NCBI RefSeq assembly: GCF_023923205.1
Contig: NZ_CP099490.1
Location: forward strand, 1,550,001-1,614,000
Length of the DNA: 64,000 nt
Source: Ornithinimicrobium cryptoxanthini
GTDB taxonomy: Bacteria > Actinomycetota > Actinomycetes > Actinomycetales > Dermatophilaceae
Direction of reading: 5' to 3'
In this document: piece after piece, positions 9,459 through 18,934 of the stretch
How the letters are laid out: every line of letters starts with the position of its first letter
Position numbering within the stretch: position 1 is the first letter of the stretch
The notes under the pieces: model-generated
Seen by the model: the letters and a program-made list of their open reading frames with translations, nothing else
Databases searched by the model: none
Told to the model about the DNA's origin: nothing
Translations under genes and position numbers: made by a program

Positions 9459-10589
9459 ATGCGCATCCTCGCGGTCACCACCTGGCTCCCGACCCCGGGC
9501 AGCCCGTCGACTGGATCGTTCGTGGTCAAGGACGCGCAGGGGATCGCCAGCCTGGGACATGACGTGCACCTGGTCCACCTCGTCCCGAAGGCGCAGTATG
9601 CCGAGGGGCTGCCCGAGCGCGACACCATCGGAGGGTTGCCGGTCACCCGGGTGCCGATGGAGACCAGCAACCCGCTGCAGATCGCCCGGGCCGCGCGCCG
9701 GCTCCGAGGCATGGCCGCGCACGCCGACCTGGTGCACACGATGGCGTTCTCCAGCCTCCTGCCGATGGCGACCTGGCGTCCGCAGGTGCCGTGGGTGCAC
9801 ACGGAGCACTGGTCCGGCCTGACGGCGCCGCAGACCCTGCCCGCCTCCTGGCAGAAGGTGCTGCCGGTCCTGCAGAGGCTCCTGGCCAGGCCCGACGTGG
9901 TGACTGCGGTCTGTGACTACCTCGCGTCCCCGATTCGCGAGGTGCGGGGGAGCAGTCACGACCGCACGGGGGCCAAGCCCACTGCTGTCGTGCCGTGCAT
10001 CGTCCCCGTCCCCGAGCCCGTGCCAGCGCGCCCGGCGGACCAGCGACGGCTGCGCATGGTCTCCATCGGGGGCCTGATCGAGCGCAAGGACCCGCTGCTG
10101 GCGGTCGACACCCTGGCCGAGCTGCTGATCAGGGGTCACGACGCCAAGCTCACCTTCGTCGGCCAGGGCCCCCTGCGCGAGCAGATCGTCGAGCGTGCCC
10201 AGGTCTTCGACATCGCCGACCGGGTGCGGCTGACCGGACCGCTGGACCGCGAGGGTGTGCTCGACCAGCTGGCCCGTGCGCACCTGTTCATCGGCCCGAC
10301 CCGCGGCGACAACTTCTTCGTCTCCTGCGCCGAGGCCCTCGTCGCCGGTCGCCCCGTCGTGGTCGGGTCGACGGGCGGGCAGGGCGAATACATCGACCCT
10401 GCCGTGGGGCAGACGGTCGACACCCAGACCGCCACCGCCTATGCCGATGCGGTCGAGTCGGTGATGGGCCGGACCAGCGGCCTGAGCGCCCAGCAGATCT
10501 CGGACACCGTGGGCCAGCGCTTCTCGGTGGACGCGGTGGCGGCGGGCTATCAGGACGCCTACGACCTGGCTGGGCAGCAGCGACGATGA
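9459..10589 (+). CDS. glycosyltransferase family 4
   Basis: This 376-aa GT4 enzyme starts with a typical Rossmann segment, MRILAVTTWLPTPGSP, and has WVHTEHWSGL mid-way. Its donor half has SIGGLIERKDPLLAVDTL, GQGPLREQI and FFVSCAEALVAGRPVV with the conserved Glu. It would act on a lipid-linked glycan in the cytoplasm. It is the first gene of a second polysaccharide operon and overlaps the next gene by 4 bp (ATGA). Confidence 0.88.
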   Translation: MRILAVTTWLPTPGSPSTGSFVVKDAQGIASLGHDVHLVHLVPKAQYAEGLPERDTIGGLPVTRVPMETSNPLQIARAARRLRGMAAHADLVHTMAFSSLLPMATWRPQVPWVHTEHWSGLTAPQTLPASWQKVLPVLQRLLARPDVVTAVCDYLASPIREVRGSSHDRTGAKPTAVVPCIVPVPEPVPARPADQRRLRMVSIGGLIERKDPLLAVDTLAELLIRGHDAKLTFVGQGPLREQIVERAQVFDIADRVRLTGPLDREGVLDQLARAHLFIGPTRGDNFFVSCAEALVAGRPVVVGSTGGQGEYIDPAVGQTVDTQTATAYADAVESVMGRTSGLSAQQISDTVGQRFSVDAVAAGYQDAYDLAGQQRR

Positions 10590-11668
10590 GAGTCGACGTC
10601 GTCGTCGCGGTCCACACACCGACCCGGCCTGTGGGCCGTGCGGTGGCCAGCATCCTCGAGGGCAACACCGGCCCGGACCCGGCCCACCCCCACACCGCGG
10701 TCACCGTCGTCTGCCACAACATCGCAGCCAGCCAGATCGCCCCCGGGGTCGCCGAGCACCACCGAGACCGGGTCCGCTTCCTCGAACACCACGACGGGAT
10801 CCGTTCTGCGGCAGGACCGTTCAACGAGGGCATGCGCCGGGCCCGCGGCGAGTTCGTCTCGATCATGGGCAGCGACGACACCCTCCAACCGGGGGCGATC
10901 GACGCCTGGCTCGCCCTCGCCGACCGCACGCACGCCGAGACCGTGATCTCCCGCCTGGTCATCGGCGAGGGCCACCGCCCGGTGCCCACACCGCCGACCC
11001 GTCCGTGGCTGCGCGGGCTGGCCGACCCCGTGGCGGACCGCCTCGCCTATCGCAGCGCCCCGCTCGGGCTGGTCTCCAACCAGGGCCGCGAGCGGCTCGG
11101 CATCGAGCTCGTCGAGGGGCTTCTGGTCGGCGACGACGTCCCCTACGTCACCCGGCTGTGGGCCGAGACCCGCGTCGCCTGTCAGCGCCGCGGCCCCGCC
11201 TATGTCATCGGCGAGGACGCCACCGACCGGGTCACGCTCGACCCCAGACCCATCGCCGCTGAGCTCGCCTTCGTCCACCACCTCCTTGACCAGGGGTGGT
11301 TCGCGGACTACCCCGCCCCCCTGCGCACAGGGGTCGTCGTCAAAGCCATCCGCATCCACCTGTTCGGAGCGGTCTTCTATCGCAGCGACCCGGGCTACTG
11401 GACCGGCACGGAACGACATGACCTGCAGGCGGTGGCCGATCGCCTCATCCGGGCGGCACCCGACGCGACCCAGGTCCTCTCGCGCGCGGACCGTGACCTG
11501 CTCGACGGCATACTCGCGCCGTCCGTCCCGGCCGACGACCTGATCGCGCGCGCCCAGGCTCGCCGCCGCCACGGCCGTCCCGCGACCGTGCTGACCCGTG
11601 ACCTTCGCCACCTCCTGCACCGGGAGGCGCCGCCACGCCTCATGGCAGCCTCCCTGCTGACCCGATAG
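10586..11668 (+). CDS. glycosyltransferase family 2
   Basis: The 360-aa protein has a GT-A (GT2) beginning, VDVVVAVHTPTRPV. Later it has NEGMRRARGEFVSIMGSDDT, where the SDD is the metal/nucleotide-binding DxD-like motif. The C-terminal half is less conserved and helical. It is translationally coupled to the preceding GT4 gene. The pairing of GT2 and GT4 enzymes with UDP-ManNAcA synthesis suggests assembly of a repeat unit, but acceptor and linkage are unknown. Confidence 0.82.
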   Translation: MRVDVVVAVHTPTRPVGRAVASILEGNTGPDPAHPHTAVTVVCHNIAASQIAPGVAEHHRDRVRFLEHHDGIRSAAGPFNEGMRRARGEFVSIMGSDDTLQPGAIDAWLALADRTHAETVISRLVIGEGHRPVPTPPTRPWLRGLADPVADRLAYRSAPLGLVSNQGRERLGIELVEGLLVGDDVPYVTRLWAETRVACQRRGPAYVIGEDATDRVTLDPRPIAAELAFVHHLLDQGWFADYPAPLRTGVVVKAIRIHLFGAVFYRSDPGYWTGTERHDLQAVADRLIRAAPDATQVLSRADRDLLDGILAPSVPADDLIARAQARRRHGRPATVLTRDLRHLLHREAPPRLMAASLLTR

Positions 11669-11754
11669 CGCCTAAACTGCAGAGCCAGGCACTGGAACAC
11701 CGGCGCTGACCTGCGCGTTGGACCCCTGGCACACATGTCGACCACAGGAGAACC

Positions 11755-13068
11755 ATGAAGATCGCCGTTGTCGCACTGGGCAAGATCGGCCTGCCGCTGG
11801 CGGTGCAGTTCGCCGATGCGGACCCCAGTCATGAGGTGGTCGGGGTCGACGTCAACCAGACCGTGGTCGACCTGGTCAACCAGGGCACCGAGCCGTTCCC
11901 GGGGGAGGCGCACCTGGCCGAGAAGCTCGCCGAGCTCGTGCCGGCCGGTCGACTGCGCGTCACCACGGAGTATGCCGACGCGATCCCGGGTGCGGACGCG
12001 ATCGTCCTGGTCGTCCCCCTGTTTGTGGACGAGGCCACCGGTGCTCCCGACTTCGGCTGGATGGACGACGCGACCCGGAGCCTGGCCCAGCACCTGACGC
12101 CCGGGACGTTGATCTCTTATGAGACGACCCTGCCGGTCGGCACCACCCGTGACCGGTGGAAGCCGATGATCGAGGAGCTCTCCGGGCTCACCGAGGGCAG
12201 CGACTTCCACCTCGTCTTCAGCCCGGAGCGGGTGCTGACCGGGCGTGTCTTCGAGGACCTGCGGCGCTATCCCAAGCTGGTCGGCGGTCTGACCGAGGCC
12301 GGCACCGTCAAGGCGGTCGAGTTCTACGAGTCTGTCCTGTCCTTCGACGAGCGCGACGACCTGCCCCGGCCCAACGGCGTGTGGGACATGGGGAGCGCCG
12401 AGGCGGCCGAGATGGCCAAGCTGGCCGAGACGACCTATCGGGACGTCAACATCGGTCTGGCCAACCAGTTCGCCCGTTTTGCGGACACGGTCGGCATCGA
12501 CGTCCAGCGCGTCATCGAGGCGTGCAACTCCCAGCCGTTCAGCCACATCCACCAGCCCGGCATCGCCGTCGGCGGCCACTGCATCCCGGTCTATCCGCGG
12601 CTCTATCTGGCCACCGACCCCGACGCCACCGTCGTGCGCAACGCCCGCGAGGCCAACGCCGCGATGCCGGAGTATGCCGTGGCGCGCGCCGAGTCCCTGC
12701 TCGGGTCGCTGTCCGGCCTGAAGGTCGCCGTGCTGGGCGCGTCCTATCGCGGCAAGGTCAAGGAGACCGCCTTTTCCGGCGTCTTCGGCACGGTCGAGGC
12801 GCTGCGGCAGCGAGGGGCCGAGGTCGTGGTGCACGACCCGATGTTCTCCGCGGACGAGCTGGCCACCTACGGCTGGACCGCCCATGCCCTCGGCGAGCCG
12901 GTGGACGTCGCGATCGTCCAGGCGGACCACCCGGAGTATGCCGAGCTGACCCTGGCCGACCTGCCCGGACTCAAGCTGCTGCTGGACGGCCGCCGGATCA
13001 CCGACCCTGCCGCGTTCACCGGGGTGCCCCGGCTGACCATCGGCGGGGGTGAACCGGTCAGCGGATGA
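11755..13068 (+). CDS. wecC: UDP-N-acetyl-D-mannosamine dehydrogenase / nucleotide-sugar dehydrogenase
   Basis: The 437-aa protein belongs to the UDP-glucose/UDP-ManNAc dehydrogenase family. It has an N-terminal NAD-binding segment (MKIAVVALGKIGLPLA; the first Gly of GxGxxG is Ala here), FSPERV, a central AEMAKLAETTYRDVNI helix, and GGHCIPVYP with the predicted catalytic Cys276. A C-terminal Rossmann domain begins near LKVAVLGASYRGKVKE. With the WecB-type epimerase nearby, oxidation of UDP-ManNAc to UDP-ManNAcA is the best assignment. UDP-GlcNAc or UDP-Glc dehydrogenase is possible. A good AGGAG site precedes the ATG, and the stop overlaps the next gene. Confidence 0.85.
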   Translation: MKIAVVALGKIGLPLAVQFADADPSHEVVGVDVNQTVVDLVNQGTEPFPGEAHLAEKLAELVPAGRLRVTTEYADAIPGADAIVLVVPLFVDEATGAPDFGWMDDATRSLAQHLTPGTLISYETTLPVGTTRDRWKPMIEELSGLTEGSDFHLVFSPERVLTGRVFEDLRRYPKLVGGLTEAGTVKAVEFYESVLSFDERDDLPRPNGVWDMGSAEAAEMAKLAETTYRDVNIGLANQFARFADTVGIDVQRVIEACNSQPFSHIHQPGIAVGGHCIPVYPRLYLATDPDATVVRNAREANAAMPEYAVARAESLLGSLSGLKVAVLGASYRGKVKETAFSGVFGTVEALRQRGAEVVVHDPMFSADELATYGWTAHALGEPVDVAIVQADHPEYAELTLADLPGLKLLLDGRRITDPAAFTGVPRLTIGGGEPVSG

Positions 13069-15038
13069 GCTGGTGGGGGGTGCTGCCCGGCATCGGCCTG
13101 ATGGCGGTGCTGTGGCTGGGACCTGGCTATGCCGTCCTGCGCGCCCTCGGCGTGCGAGGGCTCCTGGCGCTCGGCGGCGGGGCCGGCGTGACCTCGGGCC
13201 TGGCCGGGATCCTGGCGATCGGCTATGACCTGGTCGGCCTCACCTGGAGCCTGCTGACGTTCCTGGCCGGCGCCCTGGCCGCCGTCGTCGTGGCGCTGGT
13301 CATCGGACGGGTGCTGGGCACCACCACCAACCCAGCCGCAGGGGCCGTCGCCGGCCTGCGCCCGCTCGAACCGCGGGAGCGGGGCTGGCTGGCCCTGACC
13401 GGGCTGGTCGGGGCGGGGGTGCTGGCCCTGGCGATGATGACCGGCATGCAGCGGGCCGACATGCCGCTGCAGGTCTGGGATGCCGTCTATCACCTCAACG
13501 CCCTGTGGGTCATCCAGGACACCGGCAACGCCTCGAGCCTGGGCGCCCTGGCTCCGCTGTATGCCGACACGACCGCCCCGTACTACCCGACCGTGTGGCA
13601 CTCGATCGTGGCCATCGCGCCGGGCTTCGACAACGTCACGCAGGCCGCCAACGCGTCCTCCATCGTGCTGGGCACGGCCGTGTGGATGTCCTCCCTGGTC
13701 GCCCTCTCCCGCGTCGCCTGGCCGGCCCGCGCCCTGCCCGTCGTGCTCACCCCGATCATCGCGGCGACCTTCGTCGCCTTCCCCGCGATCTCCGTGTCCA
13801 TGCTGGGGGTGTGGCCGTTCGCGGTGAGCGTGGCCTGCCTGCCCGGCGCGCTCGCCCTGATGATCGCCGCCCTGCGCGGCAACCAGACCTGGCAGATCTA
13901 TCTCGTCCACGCGCTGGGCTTCGCAGCGGCCGCCGCCGGCGTCGTCCTGGCTCACGGTTCGGGCCTGTTCTCCCTGGCTCTGCTGGCCGCGCCGCTGCTG
14001 GGGGTGCTGGTCTTCCGTCAGGGGCGTCGCTACTGGCGGCGCGGGCACGCGGTCCCTGTCGCCGTGATCCTCGGCGTGGCGCTCGTGGCGGTGGTCGTGG
14101 GCGGCAGCTGGCTGGTGAGCTTCCCACCGGTGCAGGCGATCATGGACTACCAGCGGGGCGGCCAGGAGAGCTATCTGCCCGGCATCGGCAGCCTGCTCAT
14201 CGACCACCCGCTGATCTATGTCTACGACATCAGGTCCGTCAACCTGGTCATCACCGCCATGGCCTTCGTCGGGGTCTATCTGACGATCACCCGCCGCCAT
14301 GCCAGGTGGCTGGTCGTCGCCCTGGTGGCCTCCGCCATACTCACGCTGTTGGCCGCCGGCCCGCCGGAGAACCCGATCCGCTTCCTCGCCGGGTTCTGGT
14401 ACACCCAGGCCTCGCGGATCAACCAGCTGTTCGTGATCCCGATGGTCGTGCTGGCCGCCGGTGGGCTGGCCTGGACGTGCGGCAAGCTCGCCGCCCGGTT
14501 CCGGGTGCCGATCACCGCCACGACCGCCGTGGTGCTGGTGGGGGTCGGCCTGGCGACGTTCGGGCTGCGGTGGCCCTCGCAGGTGGAGGTGATGTCGTCG
14601 GTCTACAGCCACTGGCCGATCGCCTGGGGCACGATGATCGACTCCGAGGACGAGCTGGCGATGATCGACCGGGCCGCCGAGACGCTGCCCGACGACGCCG
14701 TGGTGCTGGGGGAGGCCATCAACGGCTCGCCCTACCTGTTGTCGCGCAGCGGCGTGGACGTGGTCTATCCGCAGCTGACCACGATCCCCGACAGCCCCGA
14801 GCGCGTGCTCCTGGCCCAGCACTTCAACACCTGGTATCTCCAGCCCGAGGTCTGTCAGGCCGTGCGCGACCTGGGGGTCACCCATGTGTATGCCGATGAC
14901 CTCACCTTCGCGGAGGGCGGCAAGTGGGAGGAGACCACCCCGGGCCTGCGGGTCATCAGCACCGACCGGCCGGGCTTCGAGCTGGTCGACCGCGGGGGTC
15001 AGGCCTCGATCTGGAGGTTCACCGGCTGCGACACGTAA
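13065..15038 (+). CDS. large multi-pass membrane protein, DUF6541-like
   Basis: A 657-aa protein with about a dozen hydrophobic spans over residues 1-500 and a soluble C-terminal region. A first extracytoplasmic loop carries WDAVYHLNALWVI and YYPTVWHSIVAI, the pattern of actinobacterial DUF6541 proteins, which resemble GT-C glycosyltransferases or polymerases. The role is probably transfer or polymerisation of lipid-linked sugars on the outer face of the membrane. It overlaps the wecC stop by 4 bp, so it is co-expressed with the nucleotide-sugar gene. The function is inferred from family and context only. Confidence 0.7.
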   Translation: MSWWGVLPGIGLMAVLWLGPGYAVLRALGVRGLLALGGGAGVTSGLAGILAIGYDLVGLTWSLLTFLAGALAAVVVALVIGRVLGTTTNPAAGAVAGLRPLEPRERGWLALTGLVGAGVLALAMMTGMQRADMPLQVWDAVYHLNALWVIQDTGNASSLGALAPLYADTTAPYYPTVWHSIVAIAPGFDNVTQAANASSIVLGTAVWMSSLVALSRVAWPARALPVVLTPIIAATFVAFPAISVSMLGVWPFAVSVACLPGALALMIAALRGNQTWQIYLVHALGFAAAAAGVVLAHGSGLFSLALLAAPLLGVLVFRQGRRYWRRGHAVPVAVILGVALVAVVVGGSWLVSFPPVQAIMDYQRGGQESYLPGIGSLLIDHPLIYVYDIRSVNLVITAMAFVGVYLTITRRHARWLVVALVASAILTLLAAGPPENPIRFLAGFWYTQASRINQLFVIPMVVLAAGGLAWTCGKLAARFRVPITATTAVVLVGVGLATFGLRWPSQVEVMSSVYSHWPIAWGTMIDSEDELAMIDRAAETLPDDAVVLGEAINGSPYLLSRSGVDVVYPQLTTIPDSPERVLLAQHFNTWYLQPEVCQAVRDLGVTHVYADDLTFAEGGKWEETTPGLRVISTDRPGFELVDRGGQASIWRFTGCDT

Positions 15039-15097
15039 GGGGAGGCGCCGGCATACCTCGACGTGCCGGACGCCGAGGACTCTGACACCGTGGGTGC

Positions 15098-16858
15098 ATG
15101 AGCCAGCGCATCGAGGACTACGGAGTGATCGGCGACCTGCAGACGATGGCCCTGGTCGGGCGGGACGGGTCGATCGACTGGCTGTGTCTGCCGCGCTTCG
15201 ACTCTGGTGCCTGCTTCGCCAAGCTGCTGGGCACCGACGACCACGGCTTCTGGCGGATCGCGCCCTCCGCGGGTGGCAGCTGCACCCGCCGGCACTATCG
15301 CGGTGACAGCCTGATCCTGGAGACCGAGTGGGAGACCCCGGAGGGCAGCGTGCGGGTGATCGACGCCATGCCGGTGCGTGACGGTGCCGCTGATGTCGTG
15401 CGGATCGTCGAGGGGATCTCCGGTCGGGTGCCGGTGCGCAGCGACCTGCGGCTGCGCTTCGACTACGGCCACATCATCCCGTGGGTCAACCACACCGGCC
15501 ACCAGATGTCCGCGATCGCCGGGCCCGACTCGGTCTGGCTGGACACCCCCGTCGAGCTGCACGGCCGCGACCTGACCACCGAGGTCGAGTTCGAGGTGTC
15601 GGCCGGGGACCGCATCCCGTTCCTGCTGACCTACCACCCCTCGCACGAGCCGGCACCGGCCCGCCGGGACGCCGAGCTGGAGCTGCGCCGGACCGAGGCG
15701 TTCTGGACCGAGTGGGTCAGTCGGGCCGACTATGACGGCGAGTGGCGCGATGCGGTGGTGCGCTCGCTGGTCACGCTCAAGGGGCTCACCTATGCGCCGT
15801 CGGGCGGGATCGTGGCGGCCGCGACCACCTCGCTGCCCGAGGAGATCGGTGGCTCACGCAACTGGGACTACCGCTATTGCTGGCTGCGTGATGCCACCTT
15901 CACCCTGCAGGCGCTGATCAGCACGGGCTACCTCGCTGAGGCCGGGGCCTGGCGGGACTGGTTGCTGCGCGCTGTCGCGGGCGATCCGGCTGACCTGCAG
16001 ATCATGTATTCCATCGACGGCACGCGCCGACTCACGGAGTATGAGCTGCCCTGGCTGCCGGGCTATGAGGGGTCCTCGCCGGTGCGGATCGGCAACGGGG
16101 CGGCCAGCCAGTTCCAGCTGGACGTGTGGGGAGAGGCGCTCGACGGACTGCATGTGGCGCGCGAGGCGGGTCTGGCCGGCGTCACCGCGGGCTGGGACCT
16201 GCAGCTGGCGCTGCTCGACTACCTCGAGGGCAACTGGCGTCGGCCGGACAAGTCGTTGTGGGAGATCCGTGGGCCAGACCAGCAGTTCGTGCACTCCAAG
16301 GTGATGGCCTGGGCCGGCATCGACCGGGGGATCCAGGCCGTGGAGCACTTCGGTCTCGAGGGTCCGGTCGACCGGTGGCGGGCGCTGCGCGAGGAGATCC
16401 ACACCGAGGTGTGCCGCGAGGGGTTCGACGCTGACCGCGGCACCTTCACGCAGCACTACGGCTCGCCCGGGTTGGACGCGGCGCTCCTGCTCATCCCGAG
16501 GGTCGGTTTCCTGCCGTATGCCGACCCGCGCGTGGTCGGCACCGTCGAGGCCGTGCAGCGCGAGCTGTCGGAGGAGGGGTTCCTGCTGCGCTATCGCACC
16601 GAGCACGGCGTGGACGGGCTGCCGGGTCACGAGGGCGCCTTCCTGCTGTGCAGCTTCTGGCTCGCCGACGCCCTGCACGGGATCGGCCGGACCGGGGAGG
16701 CCCGCGACCTGTTCGAGCGCCTGCTCGGTCTGCGCAACGACCTCGGCCTGCTCGCCGAGGAGCACGACCCGGTGACTGGTCGGCACCTGGGCAACACCCC
16801 TCAGGCGTTCAGCCATGTCGGCCTGGTCAACTCTGCCCGTGTGTTGAGCCGAAGCTAG
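15098..16858 (+). CDS. glycoside hydrolase family 15 protein (glucoamylase/trehalase-like)
   Basis: This 586-aa protein has the actinobacterial GH15 layout. An N-terminal beta-sandwich starts with IEDYGVIGDLQTMALVGRDG. The (alpha/alpha)6 barrel carries GGSRNWDYRYCWLRDATFTL, then WEIRGPDQQFVHSKVMAW (candidate general acid) and EEHDPVTGRHLGNTPQAF (candidate base). Members hydrolyse alpha-1,4-glucans or trehalose; in mycobacteria and streptomycetes many are trehalases. No signal peptide is seen, so it is cytoplasmic. The next gene, an antiporter, starts 12 bp downstream and may be co-transcribed. Confidence 0.88.
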   Translation: MSQRIEDYGVIGDLQTMALVGRDGSIDWLCLPRFDSGACFAKLLGTDDHGFWRIAPSAGGSCTRRHYRGDSLILETEWETPEGSVRVIDAMPVRDGAADVVRIVEGISGRVPVRSDLRLRFDYGHIIPWVNHTGHQMSAIAGPDSVWLDTPVELHGRDLTTEVEFEVSAGDRIPFLLTYHPSHEPAPARRDAELELRRTEAFWTEWVSRADYDGEWRDAVVRSLVTLKGLTYAPSGGIVAAATTSLPEEIGGSRNWDYRYCWLRDATFTLQALISTGYLAEAGAWRDWLLRAVAGDPADLQIMYSIDGTRRLTEYELPWLPGYEGSSPVRIGNGAASQFQLDVWGEALDGLHVAREAGLAGVTAGWDLQLALLDYLEGNWRRPDKSLWEIRGPDQQFVHSKVMAWAGIDRGIQAVEHFGLEGPVDRWRALREEIHTEVCREGFDADRGTFTQHYGSPGLDAALLLIPRVGFLPYADPRVVGTVEAVQRELSEEGFLLRYRTEHGVDGLPGHEGAFLLCSFWLADALHGIGRTGEARDLFERLLGLRNDLGLLAEEHDPVTGRHLGNTPQAFSHVGLVNSARVLSRS

Positions 16859-16870
16859 ACGGGGAGTCGC

Positions 16871-18910
16871 ATGGAGCCAGTGGTCTATCTGGGTGCCGTC
16901 CTGGTGGTGGGCGCCCTCGCCCAGTGGTTGGCCTGGGCACTGCGGATCCCCTCGATCCTCGTCCTGCTCGTCGCCGGATTCCTCGGCGGCATGGTCGTCA
17001 GCCCGGACGAGGTGCTGGGCCGCGACGTGCTCTTTGCCGGGGTGTCCCTCGCAGTCGGCATCATCCTCTTTGAGGGCAGCCTGACGCTGCGCCTGGCGGA
17101 CGTGCGTGACCTGGGGCGACCAGTGATCCGGTTGTGCACGGTGACGGTGCTCATCGCGTGGGCGCTGATCACCGCCACGGGCTGGCTGGTGGGTCTGGAC
17201 CTGCAGCTCGCGCTCCTGATCGGGGCGATCCTGGTGGTCACCGGGCCGACCGTGATCAACCCGATCCTGCGTCAGCTGCGCCCCACGAGGCGGATCTCCT
17301 CGCTGTTGCGCTGGGAGGGCATCGTGGTGGACCCGATCGGCGCGATCCTGGCCCTGCTCGTCTATCAGGCGGTGCTGGTGGGCAACCGCGAGGACGCGTT
17401 CGGCACCGCGGTGCTGACCCTGCTCACGTCGGTCGGGGTGGCACTGGTCTTCACGCTGGTGCTGGCCGTGATCGTGGAGTTCGTGATGGTGCGCCACCTG
17501 GTGCCTGACTATCTGCAGGGCACGCTGTTCATCGCCGTGGCGGCCGCCGGACTCGTCGGCTCCAACATGATCCAGGCCGAGAGCGGGCTGCTCACGGTGA
17601 CGGTCCTGGGCATCGTGCTCGGCAACCGACCCAGACTCGCGCTGCAGCACGTCAAGGAGTTCTATGAGCACCTCCAGGTCTTCCTGATCGGCGTGCTCTT
17701 CATCATCCTGGCCGGCCGGGTCACCCCGGAGCAGGTGCTCGACATCCTGCCAACTGCGCTGGTGTTTGTCGCGATCCTCATGCTGGTCGTGCGCCCCGTC
17801 AGCATCTGGCTGGGTCTGATGGGGACGGAGACGACCCGCAAGGAGCGGCTGCTGCTGTCCGGCATGGCGCCGCGAGGCATCGTCGCGGCGGCGGTGACCA
17901 GCATCTTTGCGCTCGAGCTGGAGCATGCGGCAGAGGTGGTGGACGGTCGCCGGGGGGAGGCGCTGGCCCGGTTGGCGGCCGAGGCCGAGGGCATGGTGCC
18001 CCTCGTGTTCGTCACCATCGTGGTGTCCGTCGCGGTCTATGGCCTGGGCGTGGGGCGGCTGGCCGAGCGGCTGGGGCTGGCCACGGCCAACCCGCACGGC
18101 GTGGTCTTCGCCGGCTCCCAGGGCTGGGTGCGCCAGGCCGCGGGGGCGCTGGGCGAGGTGAACGTGCCGACCATCCTGGTCAGTCAGGACATCGGCGAGC
18201 TGCACCGCGCGCGGATGGAGGGCGTGCGCACCGAGCGGTCAAACATCCTGTCGGACTATGCGATCAACGAGCTGGACCTCGCCGGGATCGGCAGCTTCAT
18301 TGCCGCGACCAACGACGACGGCACCAACAGCAGCGCCGCGCGGGAGTTCGGTCACACGCTGGGCAGCGCGAACGTCTATCAGCTGCGTCGCCAGGACGTC
18401 GAGGCGCCCGCGGGGGAGGCCGACGGGGCACGGACGTCATCGGGCGGGAGTGGCGCGTCGGGGACGTCATCGGGTGGCAACGGCGCGTCGGGGAAGGCAT
18501 CGGGTGGCAACGGCGCGTCGGGGACGTCGGCCGAGCGCGCGAGTGCCGCATTGAAGCAGAGCGTGACAGCACCTGCTCGGAAGATGACGGTGACGGAACC
18601 TGCTCGCAAGCGGGCCAGCCGCACCAGCAGCTCGGAGAAGTTCTCGGCACGCGCGCCGTTCCGCCCGGCCCTGACCCACGAGCAGCTGCAGGAGCGGGTC
18701 GAGGACGGCATGGTGGTCCGCCGCACCCAGCTGACCGAGTCCTTCACCCTCGAGCACTACCTGGAGCGCAACCCCGAGGCCGTGCTCCTGTTCACCCACG
18801 ACGGGGCCAGAGCCTCGGTAGTGACGGAGGAGTCGGACGTCTCCGGGTCCGGGGTCACCCTGATCGCGCTGGTCCGCCCCCGCGACGGGCGCCGCGGTCA
18901 GCAGGAGTGA
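16871..18910 (+). CDS. CPA-type cation:proton antiporter with cytoplasmic tail
   Basis: The 679-aa protein has about 12 membrane spans in residues 1-405. IILFEGSLTLRL and the GPTVINPILR stretch match NhaP/CPA1 exchangers. A cytoplasmic tail follows with a Rossmann-like segment (VVFAGSQGWVRQAAGALG, then ILVSQDIGEL) resembling TrkA-N regulatory domains. After that come a Gly/Ser/Ala-rich repeat linker at about residues 521-552 and a C-terminal region. It likely exchanges Na+ or K+ for H+ and is gated by a nucleotide-binding tail. An NhaP-like assignment is firmer than any specific ion. Confidence 0.85.
   Translation: MEPVVYLGAVLVVGALAQWLAWALRIPSILVLLVAGFLGGMVVSPDEVLGRDVLFAGVSLAVGIILFEGSLTLRLADVRDLGRPVIRLCTVTVLIAWALITATGWLVGLDLQLALLIGAILVVTGPTVINPILRQLRPTRRISSLLRWEGIVVDPIGAILALLVYQAVLVGNREDAFGTAVLTLLTSVGVALVFTLVLAVIVEFVMVRHLVPDYLQGTLFIAVAAAGLVGSNMIQAESGLLTVTVLGIVLGNRPRLALQHVKEFYEHLQVFLIGVLFIILAGRVTPEQVLDILPTALVFVAILMLVVRPVSIWLGLMGTETTRKERLLLSGMAPRGIVAAAVTSIFALELEHAAEVVDGRRGEALARLAAEAEGMVPLVFVTIVVSVAVYGLGVGRLAERLGLATANPHGVVFAGSQGWVRQAAGALGEVNVPTILVSQDIGELHRARMEGVRTERSNILSDYAINELDLAGIGSFIAATNDDGTNSSAAREFGHTLGSANVYQLRRQDVEAPAGEADGARTSSGGSGASGTSSGGNGASGKASGGNGASGTSAERASAALKQSVTAPARKMTVTEPARKRASRTSSSEKFSARAPFRPALTHEQLQERVEDGMVVRRTQLTESFTLEHYLERNPEAVLLFTHDGARASVVTEESDVSGSGVTLIALVRPRDGRRGQQE
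18433..18522 (+). repeat. three tandem 30-bp repeats inside the antiporter gene
   Basis: Units 18433-18462, 18463-18492 and 18493-18522 are nearly identical and in frame. They encode the decapeptide (T/K)(S/A)SGG(S/N)GASG three times. They form a flexible linker between the Rossmann-like and C-terminal regions and may vary in copy number by slippage. Confidence 0.85.
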
Positions 18911-18934
18911 GCGCGCCCGGCACTGCCGGCGCCA

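Noticed and set aside
15854..18205. Long minus-strand open frame of 783 codons
   Set aside because: It is antisense to the GH15 and antiporter genes; the residue mix is typical of high-GC shadow frames.
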